Shown: positions 35,901 through 44,823, numbered from the stretch's first letter. The stretch is 64,000 nt of DNA from JALZVT01 sp964634815 (GCA_964634815.1 CAZWMD010000015.1:15852-79851), one strand, 5' to 3'. Made by a program: numbers and translations. The notes: a model not told the origin generated them from the sequence alone.

Positions 35901-36329
35901 CACCAAATCCTGAACATCAGCACTTACAAGCTCGATGGGAAAAGGGGCGCGCAAAGATTCCGGTAGAATAATTTCAGATCCGTTATCAGCTGTGTCTTCC
36001 ACGGACTTAATACTAAGGTCAACGCCTCGAAGGCTGATCGAGCTAATACGCAACCCGTCGTCAACCTGCCAATTCGCAGAGAGTGCATCGATCGAGCCCT
36101 TCATACTCGCCACATCAAACTCGAGTTTTGTCAGCCTTAACGGACCCAATAATCGCCCCGCCACCGATTCGACAGAGAATGTATCTGGCGCTAATCGCTG
36201 ACCAAGATTGAGTACACCACGCAGTCCCGACTGCGTAGCCACCACCCAGTAAGACACCAGTAGCAGCGAGCCGAGCAAACCCGCAAGCGTAAGCATCACA
36301 TAGCGGCGTTTGCTTCCTGAACTACTCAC
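32994..36329 (-). CDS. tamB: Translocation and assembly module subunit TamB
   Basis: 1111 aa inner-membrane-anchored AsmA-like/TamB protein that spans the periplasm. A single N-terminal helix (MLTLAGLLGSLLLVSYWVVA) is followed by long beta-rich sequence and the conserved DUF490 C-terminus ending with YQLSPLWRVVTQSTNIATGGDVFWVKER. With TamA it helps insert outer membrane proteins and/or move phospholipids. Its start overlaps the tamA stop by 4 bases (ATGA). The convergent mscS lies 26 bases away. Confidence 0.95.
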   Translation of the reverse strand: MSSSGSKRRYVMLTLAGLLGSLLLVSYWVVATQSGLRGVLNLGQRLAPDTFSVESVAGRLLGPLRLTKLEFDVASMKGSIDALSANWQVDDGLRISSISLRGVDLSIKSVEDTADNGSEIILPESLRAPFPIELVSADVQDLVIRSNTSDLDISSIEISGRWKDTKIDVSRLLIQAPLFDVSALAELNGHNSYPMSLNAELALRPEGYAEVVTQLKVAGNLDKTQIELNAQPPYSSVVSLNVTELLAPTMKFSYEGASQISYLGQSHQLELSGSGDASSVSVDVLRLNVGDGQIAVNGDVDWSSTLSAQIELLGSRVDPDIYLDNLPGEIDFRALLDLQQASDGEFEVFLNTLDGSGSLFDLPLKASGSGRYAKETIEARDVLLQLGSNQISLNGKLADEAEFDWLLELEKLEQLGKFVSTDLAGSIRGRGRVKGLVDNPVIEARLNGQDLSIEQQAIDLFELELDGEAKKHSYRFTLETPDADIYLAGRGEVSSNPVSSSNLWQYLIQDLELAHRPLDPSRPDYQWSLAAEAGGHVGEALWSVAPLCLKPQPPRQGGAVCLSGSQDKDQDAQASVSIADLDLSQLNALAPDGVRLAGKVSGALNWMGELQTSSGLFSLDGLALSVQSTEGLNQVLEFLPGRIELVPAGSAAEVQFYIDLPLVSNTSAGDAPHGVFVEGRMDVQAGEPLQRWPIAAQLALELPDLSWLAGFAEQIDRVEAALTGALTMSGSIEQPSLAGELNLAAPMVRVDSLGIELNDSHIELAGSQKGISLHGSSVSGDGVLNLAGDLEWTNGLVVDARLQGADFLVSDSSLARAAISPNLDARFEDSRLTLRGDVGLPIAEIQVATVPEGAVSVSPDQQLLESEANAEPLDIDAEVRLILGDKVRFEGLGLKASFGGEVTLSEKSTGATTGRGEIVIKEGTYQAYGQDLSVANGKVLFAGGPIESPGLDIRAVRQATPDVQVGVMVQGSLADPRLDIFSQPTLPQSDQLAYLVLGRPLSSSSASENSVLQQAAMAIGVEGGTLVTEKIGKNLGVDTFGIESAPGTGAAQAALVVGKYLSPRLYVSYGYGLFEPISTLRMEYQLSPLWRVVTQSTNIATGGDVFWVKER

Positions 36330-38074
36330 AGATCGGGACCAATCGATAAATGCAGGCGAAAGTTGTTATCCGGGTCGTCAAGCGGATGTGCCAGGTCTAC
36401 TCTGATCATGCCAACCGGAGAACGGTACCTGATTCCCAATCCAACACCCTTGTCGAAACTGCTGGGCGTCCCGTCGCTCACATCTCCGCCGTCAAAGAAT
36501 GCCGCAAGGCCCCAGTTGCCTGACACCTGGTAGTCGGTCTCGATGCTAAAACTTAACGAACGCGAGCCTCCTATGTCATCGCCCGCCGCATTTTCCGGCG
36601 AGATAGACTGAAAAGCGTAACCTCGAACGCTACGGTCACCGCCAAGAAAAAATCGTTGGCTTGGAGGCAGCGCCGAGAAATCTCCCGCCTCAAGAATCTT
36701 TGCATCTGTTGCCACTAAAAGCCGCCCCCTCGAACCCAATGGCAAAATTCCACGGGCGGTGAGCTGCAACGAGGCAAAATCAGTCTGAGAACCAAGCGCA
36801 TCAGCTCCCCCCTGCAGGGTGGCTGCCAGGCTATACCCACGACGAACAAACTGCGGATCATCCAGTCTGTCAAAAGACAGTGTGATACCCGGATAAACCA
36901 GGGTTACCGTGCGCGAAGGTTCATCACCAAAGGCAAAATCACTGCTTTCTGCGTTCACAAACAAACGCCTGCGCATTCCTAACCAGCTATCCTCCCGAGC
37001 CGCGCCTAACGAATATGCAGTTGCATCAGCATCACCTACTTCTGCTTGTTGCGCTTGCGCGTAGATTCTCCAGCGATCTTTGGACACATCCTTAATGGGA
37101 ATGATGTATTCAAATTGCACCGCCGACTCGATGGTCGATGCCCGGCCGTTGAGACGATACCGATGACCACGCTTGTTAACTCGCCTGGACTCTATGCCCG
37201 CTGACACCCGAGGTCCGGTATCTGTGCCAAACCCAATCCCCAGATCGTAACGTCGTCGTTTTCTTGCCACGGTATTAAAGACCACTGGAATGTGGCCATT
37301 TTGAGCCTGGTCTTTTTGAATATCCAAAGCCACGGACTCAAAGTAGTTTGAGTTGTTGAGCTTAAGCTGCAAATCAATCAGCCGGTTTGTGTCAAAAACA
37401 TCACCCTCGGCGATGGCATGGTATCGATCGACCAGAGCTGTGTTGAGAATATCCTGGTCAATCTTCACCTCACCAAAACGGTACCTTTCACCCGTATTTA
37501 CCAACCAGGTAACATCGGCGCGATTAACCTCGGCATCAACCGAAAAGTTCGCTTTTTCAAAGCGTGCGTCCAGATAACCTTGATCGTACAGTTCTACGAT
37601 CCAGGCGCGTTTGAACTGCGTGTATTTTTGATGATCAACAAAGGCATCTCTACGTACCGTTGAATCGCGTAACAGAGACTTAATAAACTCATCTGCTTCG
37701 CCTTCGCCTCGCACATTAACCTCAACCTGGCGCCAACGACTGCGCGGACCAGGAGTGACATGGTAGGTCGCATTCCAGTTACCTGACGATGTTTCTGACA
37801 GATCAGATTCAACTGTCACATTGTAGTAACCAAAGGGTTGTAGCGAGCGTGAGATTTCGCTTCCGGCCAATCGATGCCAACGGCTGATCTGAGCTGCGGA
37901 GGGCTCGGTCGCTTTTTTCAACAGAGACAGGAAAGCCCGGGCGTTATCGCGCAGCTCTCCCTCAATGCCTGTGAATTTGACGGTCGCTGTATCGGCCAGT
38001 GCAGCGGCACAACCTAGAGTTAGACCGAGTCCCAGAAGTACAGCACGAATACCGACACATGCTGGTTTGTACAT
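36326..38074 (-). CDS. tamA: Translocation and assembly module subunit TamA (Omp85 family)
   Basis: 582 aa. A signal peptide (MYKPACVGIRAVLLGLGLTLG...ALA) precedes three POTRA domains (about 35-260) and a 16-strand Omp85 barrel with the RGY and KGVGLGIRYRSPVGMIRVDLAHPL C-terminal motifs. The ORF is open for 14 more codons, but ATG 38074 best fits a signal peptide. The start has no clear ribosome site and sits at the place where a TATAAT -10 element would start transcription. It is coupled to tamB. Confidence 0.95.
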   Translation of the reverse strand: MYKPACVGIRAVLLGLGLTLGCAAALADTATVKFTGIEGELRDNARAFLSLLKKATEPSAAQISRWHRLAGSEISRSLQPFGYYNVTVESDLSETSSGNWNATYHVTPGPRSRWRQVEVNVRGEGEADEFIKSLLRDSTVRRDAFVDHQKYTQFKRAWIVELYDQGYLDARFEKANFSVDAEVNRADVTWLVNTGERYRFGEVKIDQDILNTALVDRYHAIAEGDVFDTNRLIDLQLKLNNSNYFESVALDIQKDQAQNGHIPVVFNTVARKRRRYDLGIGFGTDTGPRVSAGIESRRVNKRGHRYRLNGRASTIESAVQFEYIIPIKDVSKDRWRIYAQAQQAEVGDADATAYSLGAAREDSWLGMRRRLFVNAESSDFAFGDEPSRTVTLVYPGITLSFDRLDDPQFVRRGYSLAATLQGGADALGSQTDFASLQLTARGILPLGSRGRLLVATDAKILEAGDFSALPPSQRFFLGGDRSVRGYAFQSISPENAAGDDIGGSRSLSFSIETDYQVSGNWGLAAFFDGGDVSDGTPSSFDKGVGLGIRYRSPVGMIRVDLAHPLDDPDNNFRLHLSIGPDL

Positions 38075-38080
38075 GAGCGA

Positions 38081-38086
38081 ATTATA
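38081..38086 (-). promoter_or_regulatory. Candidate -10 element placed for a leaderless tamA transcript
   Basis: TATAAT on the minus strand; its downstream end is 7 bases before the A of the tamA ATG (38074). The -35 region is weak (best match TCACAT at a 17-base spacer), so this rests on the -10 alone. Confidence 0.4.
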
Positions 38087-38170
38087 GCCGTTGTGACCAA
38101 GCGATGTGATACACAACGCACAGCCTCTGTCCTACGCTACAAGAGCTTAATCCACCAATTCTCAGCCCCC

Positions 38171-39547
38171 CTAAACTAGTCCAGCAGGATCTAAAAGGTC
38201 TTCCAGCTCTTCGCGACTCAGCTCTGTCATATCAACGGCTACGTCCACCACAGGCCGTCCACTGGCGTAAGCCTCTTTGGCGATTTCTGCAGCTTTCAAA
38301 TAGCCAACCACCGGATTCAATGCGGTCACCAAAATTGGGTTCTTTTGTAACGGCGCCGCAAGGTTCGCCTCGTTGACCTTAAACGTCGCGACCGCCCGAT
38401 CAGCCAGGGGTACTAATACGTTTGCCAGCAACAAAATGCTTTCTAACAGATTTTTGGCAATCAGCGGCAACATGACATTCAGTTCAAAATTGCCAGACTG
38501 ACCACCTACTGTGATTGCGGTGTCGTTGCCAATTACCTGGGCCGCCACCATAGCGGCTGCTTCCGGCAGTACCGGGTTTACCTTACCCGGCATAATCGAT
38601 GATCCCGGCTGCAAGGCTTCGAGTTCAATCTCACCAAAGCCGGCAAGCGGACCAGAATTCATCCAGCGAAGATCGTTGGCTATTTTGAGCACCGTGACTG
38701 CAAGCGTTTTGAGCTGGCCCGATACGGCGACAGCGGTGTCCTGAGAACCAATCGCCGCAAAATAATCTGCTGCTGGTCCGAAGGTCAAACCAGTCTTTTT
38801 ACAGAGCAGATACCCCACTCCACGCGCAAAGTCTGGGTGCGCATTAACTCCGGTACCAACAGCAGTCCCACCCAGAGCGGTACCACCCAAGGCAGCCTGC
38901 AAGTTTGAAAGTTGTTCTCGATTGGCAGAAAACTGTGACTTCCATCCACGTAAAACCTGACCCAGACTGACGGGCATTGCGTCCATTAAATGGGTTCTAC
39001 CGGTTTTTATGTGGCCGTCCAACTGCGTTGCCCGGCTATCAAGAACTGATTCCATATGTACAAGTGCTGGAAACAGGGACTCTTTGAGAGCAATACTCGC
39101 GCTCAAATGAATAACTGTTGGGATCACATCGTTACTGCTTTGCCCCAGATTCACATGATCATTCGGACTGATCGGTTCTCCGCATGCCTCGGACGCCAGG
39201 TGGGCAATCACCTCATTGGCGTTCATGTTGGTGCTGGTACCCGATCCGGTTTGAAACACATCAACCGGAAAATGTTGCTGTAAATCCTCGTCAGCCAGGA
39301 GAGTATCGCAGGCCTTCAGAATGGCCTGAGCCTGCCTGGGTGAAAGTAACTGCAGTTGGCCATTCACCTCTGCAGCTGAGGACTTCAACAGCACCAGGGC
39401 CCGCAAAAACGCTGGTGGTAGCCGTTGTTGACTGATGGAAAAATTGTCTACCGCACGTTGAGTTTGAGCGCCATAGAGTGCAGTTTTTGGCACCCGCACC
39501 TCACCCATGCTGTCTCGCTCTATTCTGTCTTTGTTGCCATCAACCAT
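38171..39547 (-). CDS. fumC: Class II fumarate hydratase
   Basis: 458 aa homotetrameric, iron-free fumarase interconverting fumarate and malate. The start is MVDGNKDRIERDSMGEVRVPKTALYGAQTQRAVDNFSIS, and the superfamily signature GSSIMPGKVNP is near residue 315. GTGTSTNMNANEV (here GSGTSTNMNANEV) and TGRTHLMDAMPV are present. ATG with GAGGAA upstream. It is divergent from the PHP-type phosphodiesterase gene. Confidence 0.97.
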   Translation of the reverse strand: MVDGNKDRIERDSMGEVRVPKTALYGAQTQRAVDNFSISQQRLPPAFLRALVLLKSSAAEVNGQLQLLSPRQAQAILKACDTLLADEDLQQHFPVDVFQTGSGTSTNMNANEVIAHLASEACGEPISPNDHVNLGQSSNDVIPTVIHLSASIALKESLFPALVHMESVLDSRATQLDGHIKTGRTHLMDAMPVSLGQVLRGWKSQFSANREQLSNLQAALGGTALGGTAVGTGVNAHPDFARGVGYLLCKKTGLTFGPAADYFAAIGSQDTAVAVSGQLKTLAVTVLKIANDLRWMNSGPLAGFGEIELEALQPGSSIMPGKVNPVLPEAAAMVAAQVIGNDTAITVGGQSGNFELNVMLPLIAKNLLESILLLANVLVPLADRAVATFKVNEANLAAPLQKNPILVTALNPVVGYLKAAEIAKEAYASGRPVVDVAVDMTELSREELEDLLDPAGLV

Positions 39548-39603
39548 CTGTCATTTCCTCGCTAAACTTCTGGGTCTTCAGGTTTTTGCCGCCGGGAGCG
39601 AGT

Positions 39604-39609
39604 TATAAT
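39604..39609 (+). promoter_or_regulatory. Candidate -10 element before the PHP-type phosphodiesterase
   Basis: TATAAT within GTTATAATACTAG, 29 bases before the ATG at 39639, which has CGGAGA as ribosome site. No good -35 at 16-18 bases is visible, so confidence is moderate. Confidence 0.45.
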
Positions 39610-39638
39610 ACTAGCTCATCATCGTTCGGAGACTCGCC

Positions 39639-40952
39639 ATGCCAGCTTTCGCCAGGTTCTTTGTTCTGAGTCTTTTTTTACTAGGTTTGCAACTCCAGGA
39701 GGTAGCCGCTCACGATCAGGCACGGCCCAGAGACGATGCCCGCCCCATCGCCGTATTTCCTGATGTGGGTAATCTCAAAGTGCTGTCGGTCGACCTGCAT
39801 ACGCATTCCGTGTTTTCCGACGGTCACGTCTGGCCAAGTATTCGTGCTGAAGAGGCAGCCCGCGATCAGATCGACGGCGTGGCAATCACCGAACACCTGG
39901 AATGGCAGCCGCATCTACTCGACATACCTCATCCCGATCGCAACCGCGCTTTTGAAGAAGCCACCAGATCAGCGAAGGATCTCGACCTGTTAGTTATTCC
40001 AGGCCTGGAGATAACCCGCCAGGATGAACCCGGACATATCAACGCCGTGTTCATCAAAGATGCCAATCCACTGGTTCAAGCAAGTGGTATCCAAAGCTAT
40101 GACCCCAATCATCTGTTCACAACCGAAGCCGAGGCAAGAGCCGCAGCGGCCGCCCAAAGCGAAGCCTTCGCTTCAGCCCATGAAGTCACCGTAGGGCAGG
40201 ACCAACGCTGGGCACCGTTCGCCAGCAAAGCAATCTACATGACACTGGTAAACTACGGTGTCGCAGTTACGCAGGACGCCGCAGAGGTTCTACAAGCGGC
40301 CGCAGATCAGGGGGCTTTCACATTCTGGAATCACCCTTCATTTTCCAAAGCAAACGCAGATCCGAGCAAGTTTCATCGACGAGCGATTAAATCCGGAATT
40401 TTGCATGGTGTCGAAATCGCAAACGGGGATAACTATTACCCGAATGCGCATCGATTGGCGCTCGCCTACGATCTGGCATTTATTGGCACCTCAGACGTTC
40501 ATCAGCTGATAGCTTGGGATTACGACCGACAAAAAAACCAACATCGTCCAGTTACCCTGGTTCTTGCTCCACAGCGTTCCAGTGAAGCAATAAAGAAGGC
40601 CTTATTCGAGAAACAAACCCTGGTGTGGTGGAATCACACGCTTATTGGTCGCAAGGCACAACTTCAACCATTGCTCGAGGAGAGTATTGTAATCGAGCGC
40701 GTTGAGCCCTCCTTCGAAGGCAGAACCAGGGTCTTGCTACGCAATCGAGCGGCAGCAGATTGGCAGGTAACGAGTGTTGGCAAACAGGCTGTTACCAGCC
40801 ACGCCACCACCTTCACTCTACCTGGCCAATCGGTCACAGAAATACAGGTACGCAATGACAATCGCCCGGGTGAGCTAAGGTTACAGGTACACAATGCACT
40901 TTTAGCCCCGTCTAAACCTGCCCAGATTAGATTGTCTTTTACATCCCCTTAA
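39639..40952 (+). CDS. Secreted PHP-domain phosphodiesterase (Sb-PDE-like)
   Basis: 437 aa. A signal peptide (residues 1-24, ending EVAAHD) is followed by a PHP-type metal-binding fold: VDLHTHSVFSDGH (His54, His56, Asp61), AITEHLE, GLEITR, WNHPSF, and GTSDVHQL. This arrangement resembles the Sphingobium phosphodiesterase that cleaves haloalkyl phosphate diesters, and other exported PHP phosphoesterases. A role in using organic phosphate is an inference; no phosphate-regulation genes are next to it. The last 90 residues are a beta domain. A histidine phosphatase follows by 35 bases. Confidence 0.85.
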   Translation: MPAFARFFVLSLFLLGLQLQEVAAHDQARPRDDARPIAVFPDVGNLKVLSVDLHTHSVFSDGHVWPSIRAEEAARDQIDGVAITEHLEWQPHLLDIPHPDRNRAFEEATRSAKDLDLLVIPGLEITRQDEPGHINAVFIKDANPLVQASGIQSYDPNHLFTTEAEARAAAAAQSEAFASAHEVTVGQDQRWAPFASKAIYMTLVNYGVAVTQDAAEVLQAAADQGAFTFWNHPSFSKANADPSKFHRRAIKSGILHGVEIANGDNYYPNAHRLALAYDLAFIGTSDVHQLIAWDYDRQKNQHRPVTLVLAPQRSSEAIKKALFEKQTLVWWNHTLIGRKAQLQPLLEESIVIERVEPSFEGRTRVLLRNRAAADWQVTSVGKQAVTSHATTFTLPGQSVTEIQVRNDNRPGELRLQVHNALLAPSKPAQIRLSFTSP

Positions 40953-40987
40953 GCTCACGCAGTAACCAGCAAGGATAAGAACAGGAT

Positions 40988-41575
40988 ATGGAACTCATAT
41001 TGGTCAGACACGGATTGCCGCAACGTATCGAGCGCGAGAGTGGCGCCGCTGACCCAGAACTCTCAGAGATTGGCCGAAAACAGGCCAGTGAAGTAGGAAC
41101 CTGGCTGGCAGCAAATGAACAGATTGATGCCGTGTACGCAAGCCCAATGAATCGCGCCCGGCAAACGGCTGAGCCCTTCGCTGAGCTTACTAAACAAAAG
41201 ATTCAGCTGGTTGACGAGGTGGCCGAGTTTGACCGTAAGAGCAGAAACTACGTTCCCATGGAACAGCTGAAGAAAGAAAATTACGCAGCCTGGCAACGTA
41301 TGGCAGCGGGCAGCTACGGTAAGCACGTCGACATGAGTGAGTTTCGTAACACCGTTGTCACTGGTTTGGAATCAGTTATCGCTCAGAACAAAGGCAAGCG
41401 GGCCATTGTGTTCTGTCATGGTGGCGTCATTAATGTCTGGGCTACCCACTGCCTGGGCATGGAACCCAGGCTGTTTGCAGATATTCGCTATTGCAGCATT
41501 TCGCGGTCGATGTGCGCAAGCACTGGTCAACGCAACGTACTCAGCCTAAACGAGACACAGCATCTAAGCGTCTAG
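40988..41575 (+). CDS. Histidine phosphatase family protein (phosphoglycerate mutase-like)
   Basis: 195 aa with the phosphohistidine motif LVRHG (His8), the second active-site region with YASPMNRARQTAEP and the late FCHGGVINV. Members are phosphatases or cofactor-dependent mutases; a mutase of glycolysis is unlikely because the sequence is short and unspecific. It follows the PHP phosphodiesterase on the same strand, so the two could act in series on a phosphate ester (inference). The end overlaps the convergent MFS gene by 12 bases. Confidence 0.9.
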   Translation: MELILVRHGLPQRIERESGAADPELSEIGRKQASEVGTWLAANEQIDAVYASPMNRARQTAEPFAELTKQKIQLVDEVAEFDRKSRNYVPMEQLKKENYAAWQRMAAGSYGKHVDMSEFRNTVVTGLESVIAQNKGKRAIVFCHGGVINVWATHCLGMEPRLFADIRYCSISRSMCASTGQRNVLSLNETQHLSV

Positions 41576-43195
41576 CAATCGGTTCTGTAGTTCTCTGGAC
41601 CCCGGAAACACCTGAGCCCCGGGGTCTCGAGTGAGTAAACGCACGACACGTGGTGCGCTCGATTCTTGATGCAGCGCTAGCAGCCGATCAATAAGCACTG
41701 CCTCCTCTTGAGTCGTGCGCGCATGAAATCGAACATAGTCTCCCCAGGTAGGCAGTTCAAAACGCTCAACCCAGAGTTCCGTCTGCTCCATATCGCGCAG
41801 CAGCGTCCACTGCTGAGCACCGTTACGCCGTCGCCGCTGCCGACGCGCAACCATAAGTGACTTAAACTCCGGCACATCCAGATCTTTGATTAACCACAAC
41901 ACCGCTATCGATACCGGACCGCTGCGAGCTTCGATATCGAGCTTAACCGCTGGTTCCTGCCAGCGGTTAAGCGGATCAAGATTCAGATCTTTGGTATCAG
42001 GCAGCGGCCAGCGCAGCCCCAGCAAGGCACCTATTAACATGGTTACCGCCGCAATCTGTAGAGCCTGAGCAATCGACAAGGACTCTGCAACGTTACCCCA
42101 AAACCAGGCTCCCAGAGCCATCCCGCCAAACACAGCCATTTGATAAAGCGACAGCGCCCGACCTACGACCCAACGGGGCGTCGAAATCTGCACGCTGGTA
42201 TTGAACATCGAAAGCGCCAGGACCCAGCCCGCGCCACCAATCGCAATCCCAAAGGCGCTTACAACAACCCAAGAGCTCAACGAACAGATCACTGAACAGA
42301 ACGCGAGACCGGAAAAAGCAAGCCGAACAAGCGCCTCATTCGAGAGTTTTTTTCGCAGCTGCGCAGCCACAAGCCCTCCACCCACCGCTCCTGCGCCGAA
42401 CGCACAAAGCAGTGTGCCGTAAAGGACTGGCCCGCCACCGAGCAATTCGCGGCCAATTAGCGGCATGAAGGCCAAAACAATAATCGTTGTTAACCCAAAA
42501 CCCAGACCGCGAAACATGACCCGCGTGAGATGCGGCGACAACGCAACATAACGTAAGCCAGCGTAGATGGCCGCGGGTAAAGATTCGCGTTGAGTTGCCT
42601 CGTCTGGAGGCACACCACGCCAGCGCCAGACGACAAAGATCAGGCCGAGATAGCTGACCGCGTTGATTGCAAAGGCAGCAATCGCGCCAGCACCCGCAAC
42701 AATCACGCCACCAATCGCTGGAGCTACACTACGCGTTACATTAAAGCCCATCCCATTGAGCACAACGGCGCTCGGCAACACATCCTTGCCTACGATGTCT
42801 CCTACCGAGGCCTGCCAGGAGGGAATATTAAATGCGGCGCCGCAGCCAATGAGAAAGGTGAACGCCAGGAGTGACCAGGCATTGATCATATCGAGCCAGG
42901 TGCAAATCACCAGAAGTACCGAAACAATCAGCATGAACCCCTGGGCCGCCAATAACACCTTGCGCCGATCCATGTTGTCAGCAAGTGCTCCCGCAATAAG
43001 TGCAAAAAACATGATTGGTAAGGTGGTTGAGGCCTGCACCAAAGCGACCATGGCTTCAGAGTCAACCAACGTGGTCATTAGCCAGGCGGCTCCAACCGCC
43101 TGCACCATGCCACCAAAATTAGACACAATGTTAGAAATCCAAAGTCCACGAAACACTTTGTTCTTCAAAGGTGCAAAGGTTGTGGAATCAGCCAC
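41564..43195 (-). CDS. MFS exporter (enterobactin-exporter-like / DUF894 family)
   Basis: 543 aa. The first 400 residues are a 12-helix major facilitator transporter starting LWISNIVSNFGGMVQAVGAAWLM, with ALADNMDRRKVLLAAQ between helices 2 and 3. After about residue 420 comes a soluble alpha/beta domain (IAVLWLIKDLDVPEFKSLM..., LWVERFELPTWGDYVRFHARTTQEE), a standard part of the larger DUF894-type members with a monooxygenase-like fold. The substrate is unknown. The start is GTG. The soluble tail is not a frameshift fusion because the family normally has it. Confidence 0.9.
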   Translation of the reverse strand: MADSTTFAPLKNKVFRGLWISNIVSNFGGMVQAVGAAWLMTTLVDSEAMVALVQASTTLPIMFFALIAGALADNMDRRKVLLAAQGFMLIVSVLLVICTWLDMINAWSLLAFTFLIGCGAAFNIPSWQASVGDIVGKDVLPSAVVLNGMGFNVTRSVAPAIGGVIVAGAGAIAAFAINAVSYLGLIFVVWRWRGVPPDEATQRESLPAAIYAGLRYVALSPHLTRVMFRGLGFGLTTIIVLAFMPLIGRELLGGGPVLYGTLLCAFGAGAVGGGLVAAQLRKKLSNEALVRLAFSGLAFCSVICSLSSWVVVSAFGIAIGGAGWVLALSMFNTSVQISTPRWVVGRALSLYQMAVFGGMALGAWFWGNVAESLSIAQALQIAAVTMLIGALLGLRWPLPDTKDLNLDPLNRWQEPAVKLDIEARSGPVSIAVLWLIKDLDVPEFKSLMVARRQRRRRNGAQQWTLLRDMEQTELWVERFELPTWGDYVRFHARTTQEEAVLIDRLLALHQESSAPRVVRLLTRDPGAQVFPGSRELQNRLLDA

Positions 43196-43345
43196 TACTT
43201 CGGTCTCTTCGACGTTACCGATGATCCTGAGAGGGTCAGGATAAGACTGAGATACATGGTGATCGTCCCGGCTGGCATAGTGCAGTCCATCTTAATGGTT
43301 TTACCGCACAACCGGCGAAGCGATCTGGCTTTGTTGAGTTTACAT

Positions 43346-43384
43346 TACAAAAGCAGAGGCCCGCGCCCAGGAAGGACGCGAGCC
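43346..43384 (-). terminator. Rho-independent terminator for the lipoprotein genes
   Basis: Read on the minus strand, GGCTCGCG pairs with CGCGGGCC around an 11-base loop (one mismatch). A T-rich stretch follows (TCTGCTTTTGT) about 28 bases after the stop of the last lipoprotein gene. It plausibly ends the sigma-factor/lipoprotein transcript. Confidence 0.6.
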
Positions 43385-43412
43385 GCTGAACTCCTAGAGT
43401 ACTCCAGCTGTA

Positions 43413-44723
43413 TTACTGCGGCGTTGTCCGCACAGTGAAGCCAGAGCTGCGTCCGGTGCTCACGGTCCAGTTATCAAACTGGACATTGCTAACAGCACCA
43501 CCGCGAACGGCGCCAACGTGGGTTAGATCGTAACCACCGGTGTCTTCAGCCACATCCTGGTTGAAGCCTCCTGGGCCATCATCTGCGATGATGAATGGCG
43601 AACGAGTATCGTCAACATTCACTACACCGTCGAGATTGGTATCACCATCCAGAAAGCCGTTGAGGAAGGCAGAATCACCGACCAGGCCATTCCCTACACC
43701 GCGCAGGTTGTCCAGATACCAGCCCGCTGTGAAGTTGGCTGCGCGTTCTGCGATCTCACCGGTAAAGTTCAAACCGCCAGACTCAGAGACAAACGTCGTG
43801 TTGGCAATACCCAGTTCAGGGCCAGCACCGTTGTAGTAAACCAGTCCATTGCCGTTTGAGTTGTTCGGCGCGACTGTGCCCGCCGGGAAATCAACCGACC
43901 CAGCTCTCACGATACCAAAGTTTCCATTTGCACCTGCTTCGTTGGCGCAGTGCAGACCATCAAGATAGGTTGGTCCAGGGATTGTGGTGTCTATGCCGGA
44001 AAGATCAGCACCGGTATCTGCTTCGTAGCAACCGTTCCTGAAGTTTGCGATCAGCACGTTAGCCATACGAATTTGATCGGTGTTATCAGCAAACAGAATA
44101 CCAAACTCGTTGTCGTCTACGTCTGCCGCGGTACTGGAGTTGTCACGCCCAACAAGCGTTGCGTTCACAATACGTGGGTTAGAATTTCCGGTCAGGGTTT
44201 CGCTGGCATAGATACCCGCGCGACCAGTGTCCCCGGAGGCATCCGGATTATGAATAACCATCAGATCTTTGATCAGACCAGTGAAATCCCGGTACCAGAT
44301 GCCGTCTCGACCTGCGCCGGTAGAAAGAATCCAGGACAATCTTGGATCGCCATTAAGGATATGCAGGCCGTCTCTTGCAGAGTTATGAGACTGTACAAAG
44401 GTCAATCGGGTAGCGCTGTCAACACCGTTTAACACAATGTTATCGGCGTAAGTCACACTGGCTCCATCAATTTCTACTTCTACAGCCGCACCACCCTCAG
44501 ATACCACCAGGTAATCCAGAAGGTTGCTGCCTTGAATACCGCTAAGTGTTGGCAAGCCATTGAAGCCACGTACAAAGAGACCGCCCCACTCGCCAGAACC
44601 GGTGACATCGCTATCATCTGACATCATTCGAACCGGACGCGCTGCACTACCAAGTGCATTAATAGAAGAACCCGGCCATACCAGTAAATGATCTACCTCA
44701 TCCTCAATATCGCCAGTTATTCG
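43413..44723 (-). CDS. Surface lipoprotein-like protein, paralogue A, 5' end lost in the gap
   Basis: 437 residues remain of a protein nearly identical in layout to paralogue B upstream; about 103 N-terminal residues (signal peptide, lipobox and linker) are missing in the gap. The body is beta-rich, with short repeats around FVQSHNSARDG, LSWILSTGAGRDG and NPRIVNATLVGRD that suggest a right-handed beta-helix. Near the C-terminus is a dockerin/EF-like calcium loop (DGDTNLDGVVNVDD). The end is VQFDNWTVSTGRSSGFTVRTTPQ. I do not recognise a named family. It is likely exported to the cell surface. Confidence 0.8.
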   Translation of the reverse strand, partial: RITGDIEDEVDHLLVWPGSSINALGSAARPVRMMSDDSDVTGSGEWGGLFVRGFNGLPTLSGIQGSNLLDYLVVSEGGAAVEVEIDGASVTYADNIVLNGVDSATRLTFVQSHNSARDGLHILNGDPRLSWILSTGAGRDGIWYRDFTGLIKDLMVIHNPDASGDTGRAGIYASETLTGNSNPRIVNATLVGRDNSSTAADVDDNEFGILFADNTDQIRMANVLIANFRNGCYEADTGADLSGIDTTIPGPTYLDGLHCANEAGANGNFGIVRAGSVDFPAGTVAPNNSNGNGLVYYNGAGPELGIANTTFVSESGGLNFTGEIAERAANFTAGWYLDNLRGVGNGLVGDSAFLNGFLDGDTNLDGVVNVDDTRSPFIIADDGPGGFNQDVAEDTGGYDLTHVGAVRGGAVSNVQFDNWTVSTGRSSGFTVRTTPQ

Positions 44724-44823
44724 NNNNNNNNNNNNNNNNNNNNNNNNNNNNNNNNNNNNNNNNNNNNNNNNNNNNNNNNNNNNNNNNNNNNNNNNNNNNN
44801 NNNNNNNNNNNNNNNNNNNNNNN
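44724..44823. other. Assembly gap, 100 N, between two near-identical paralogues
   Basis: From the two flanking paralogues, the missing DNA must hold the last ~25 codons of B, an intergenic region and the first ~103 codons of A, so at least about 400 bases rather than 100. The repeat likely broke the assembly. Confidence 0.97.
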
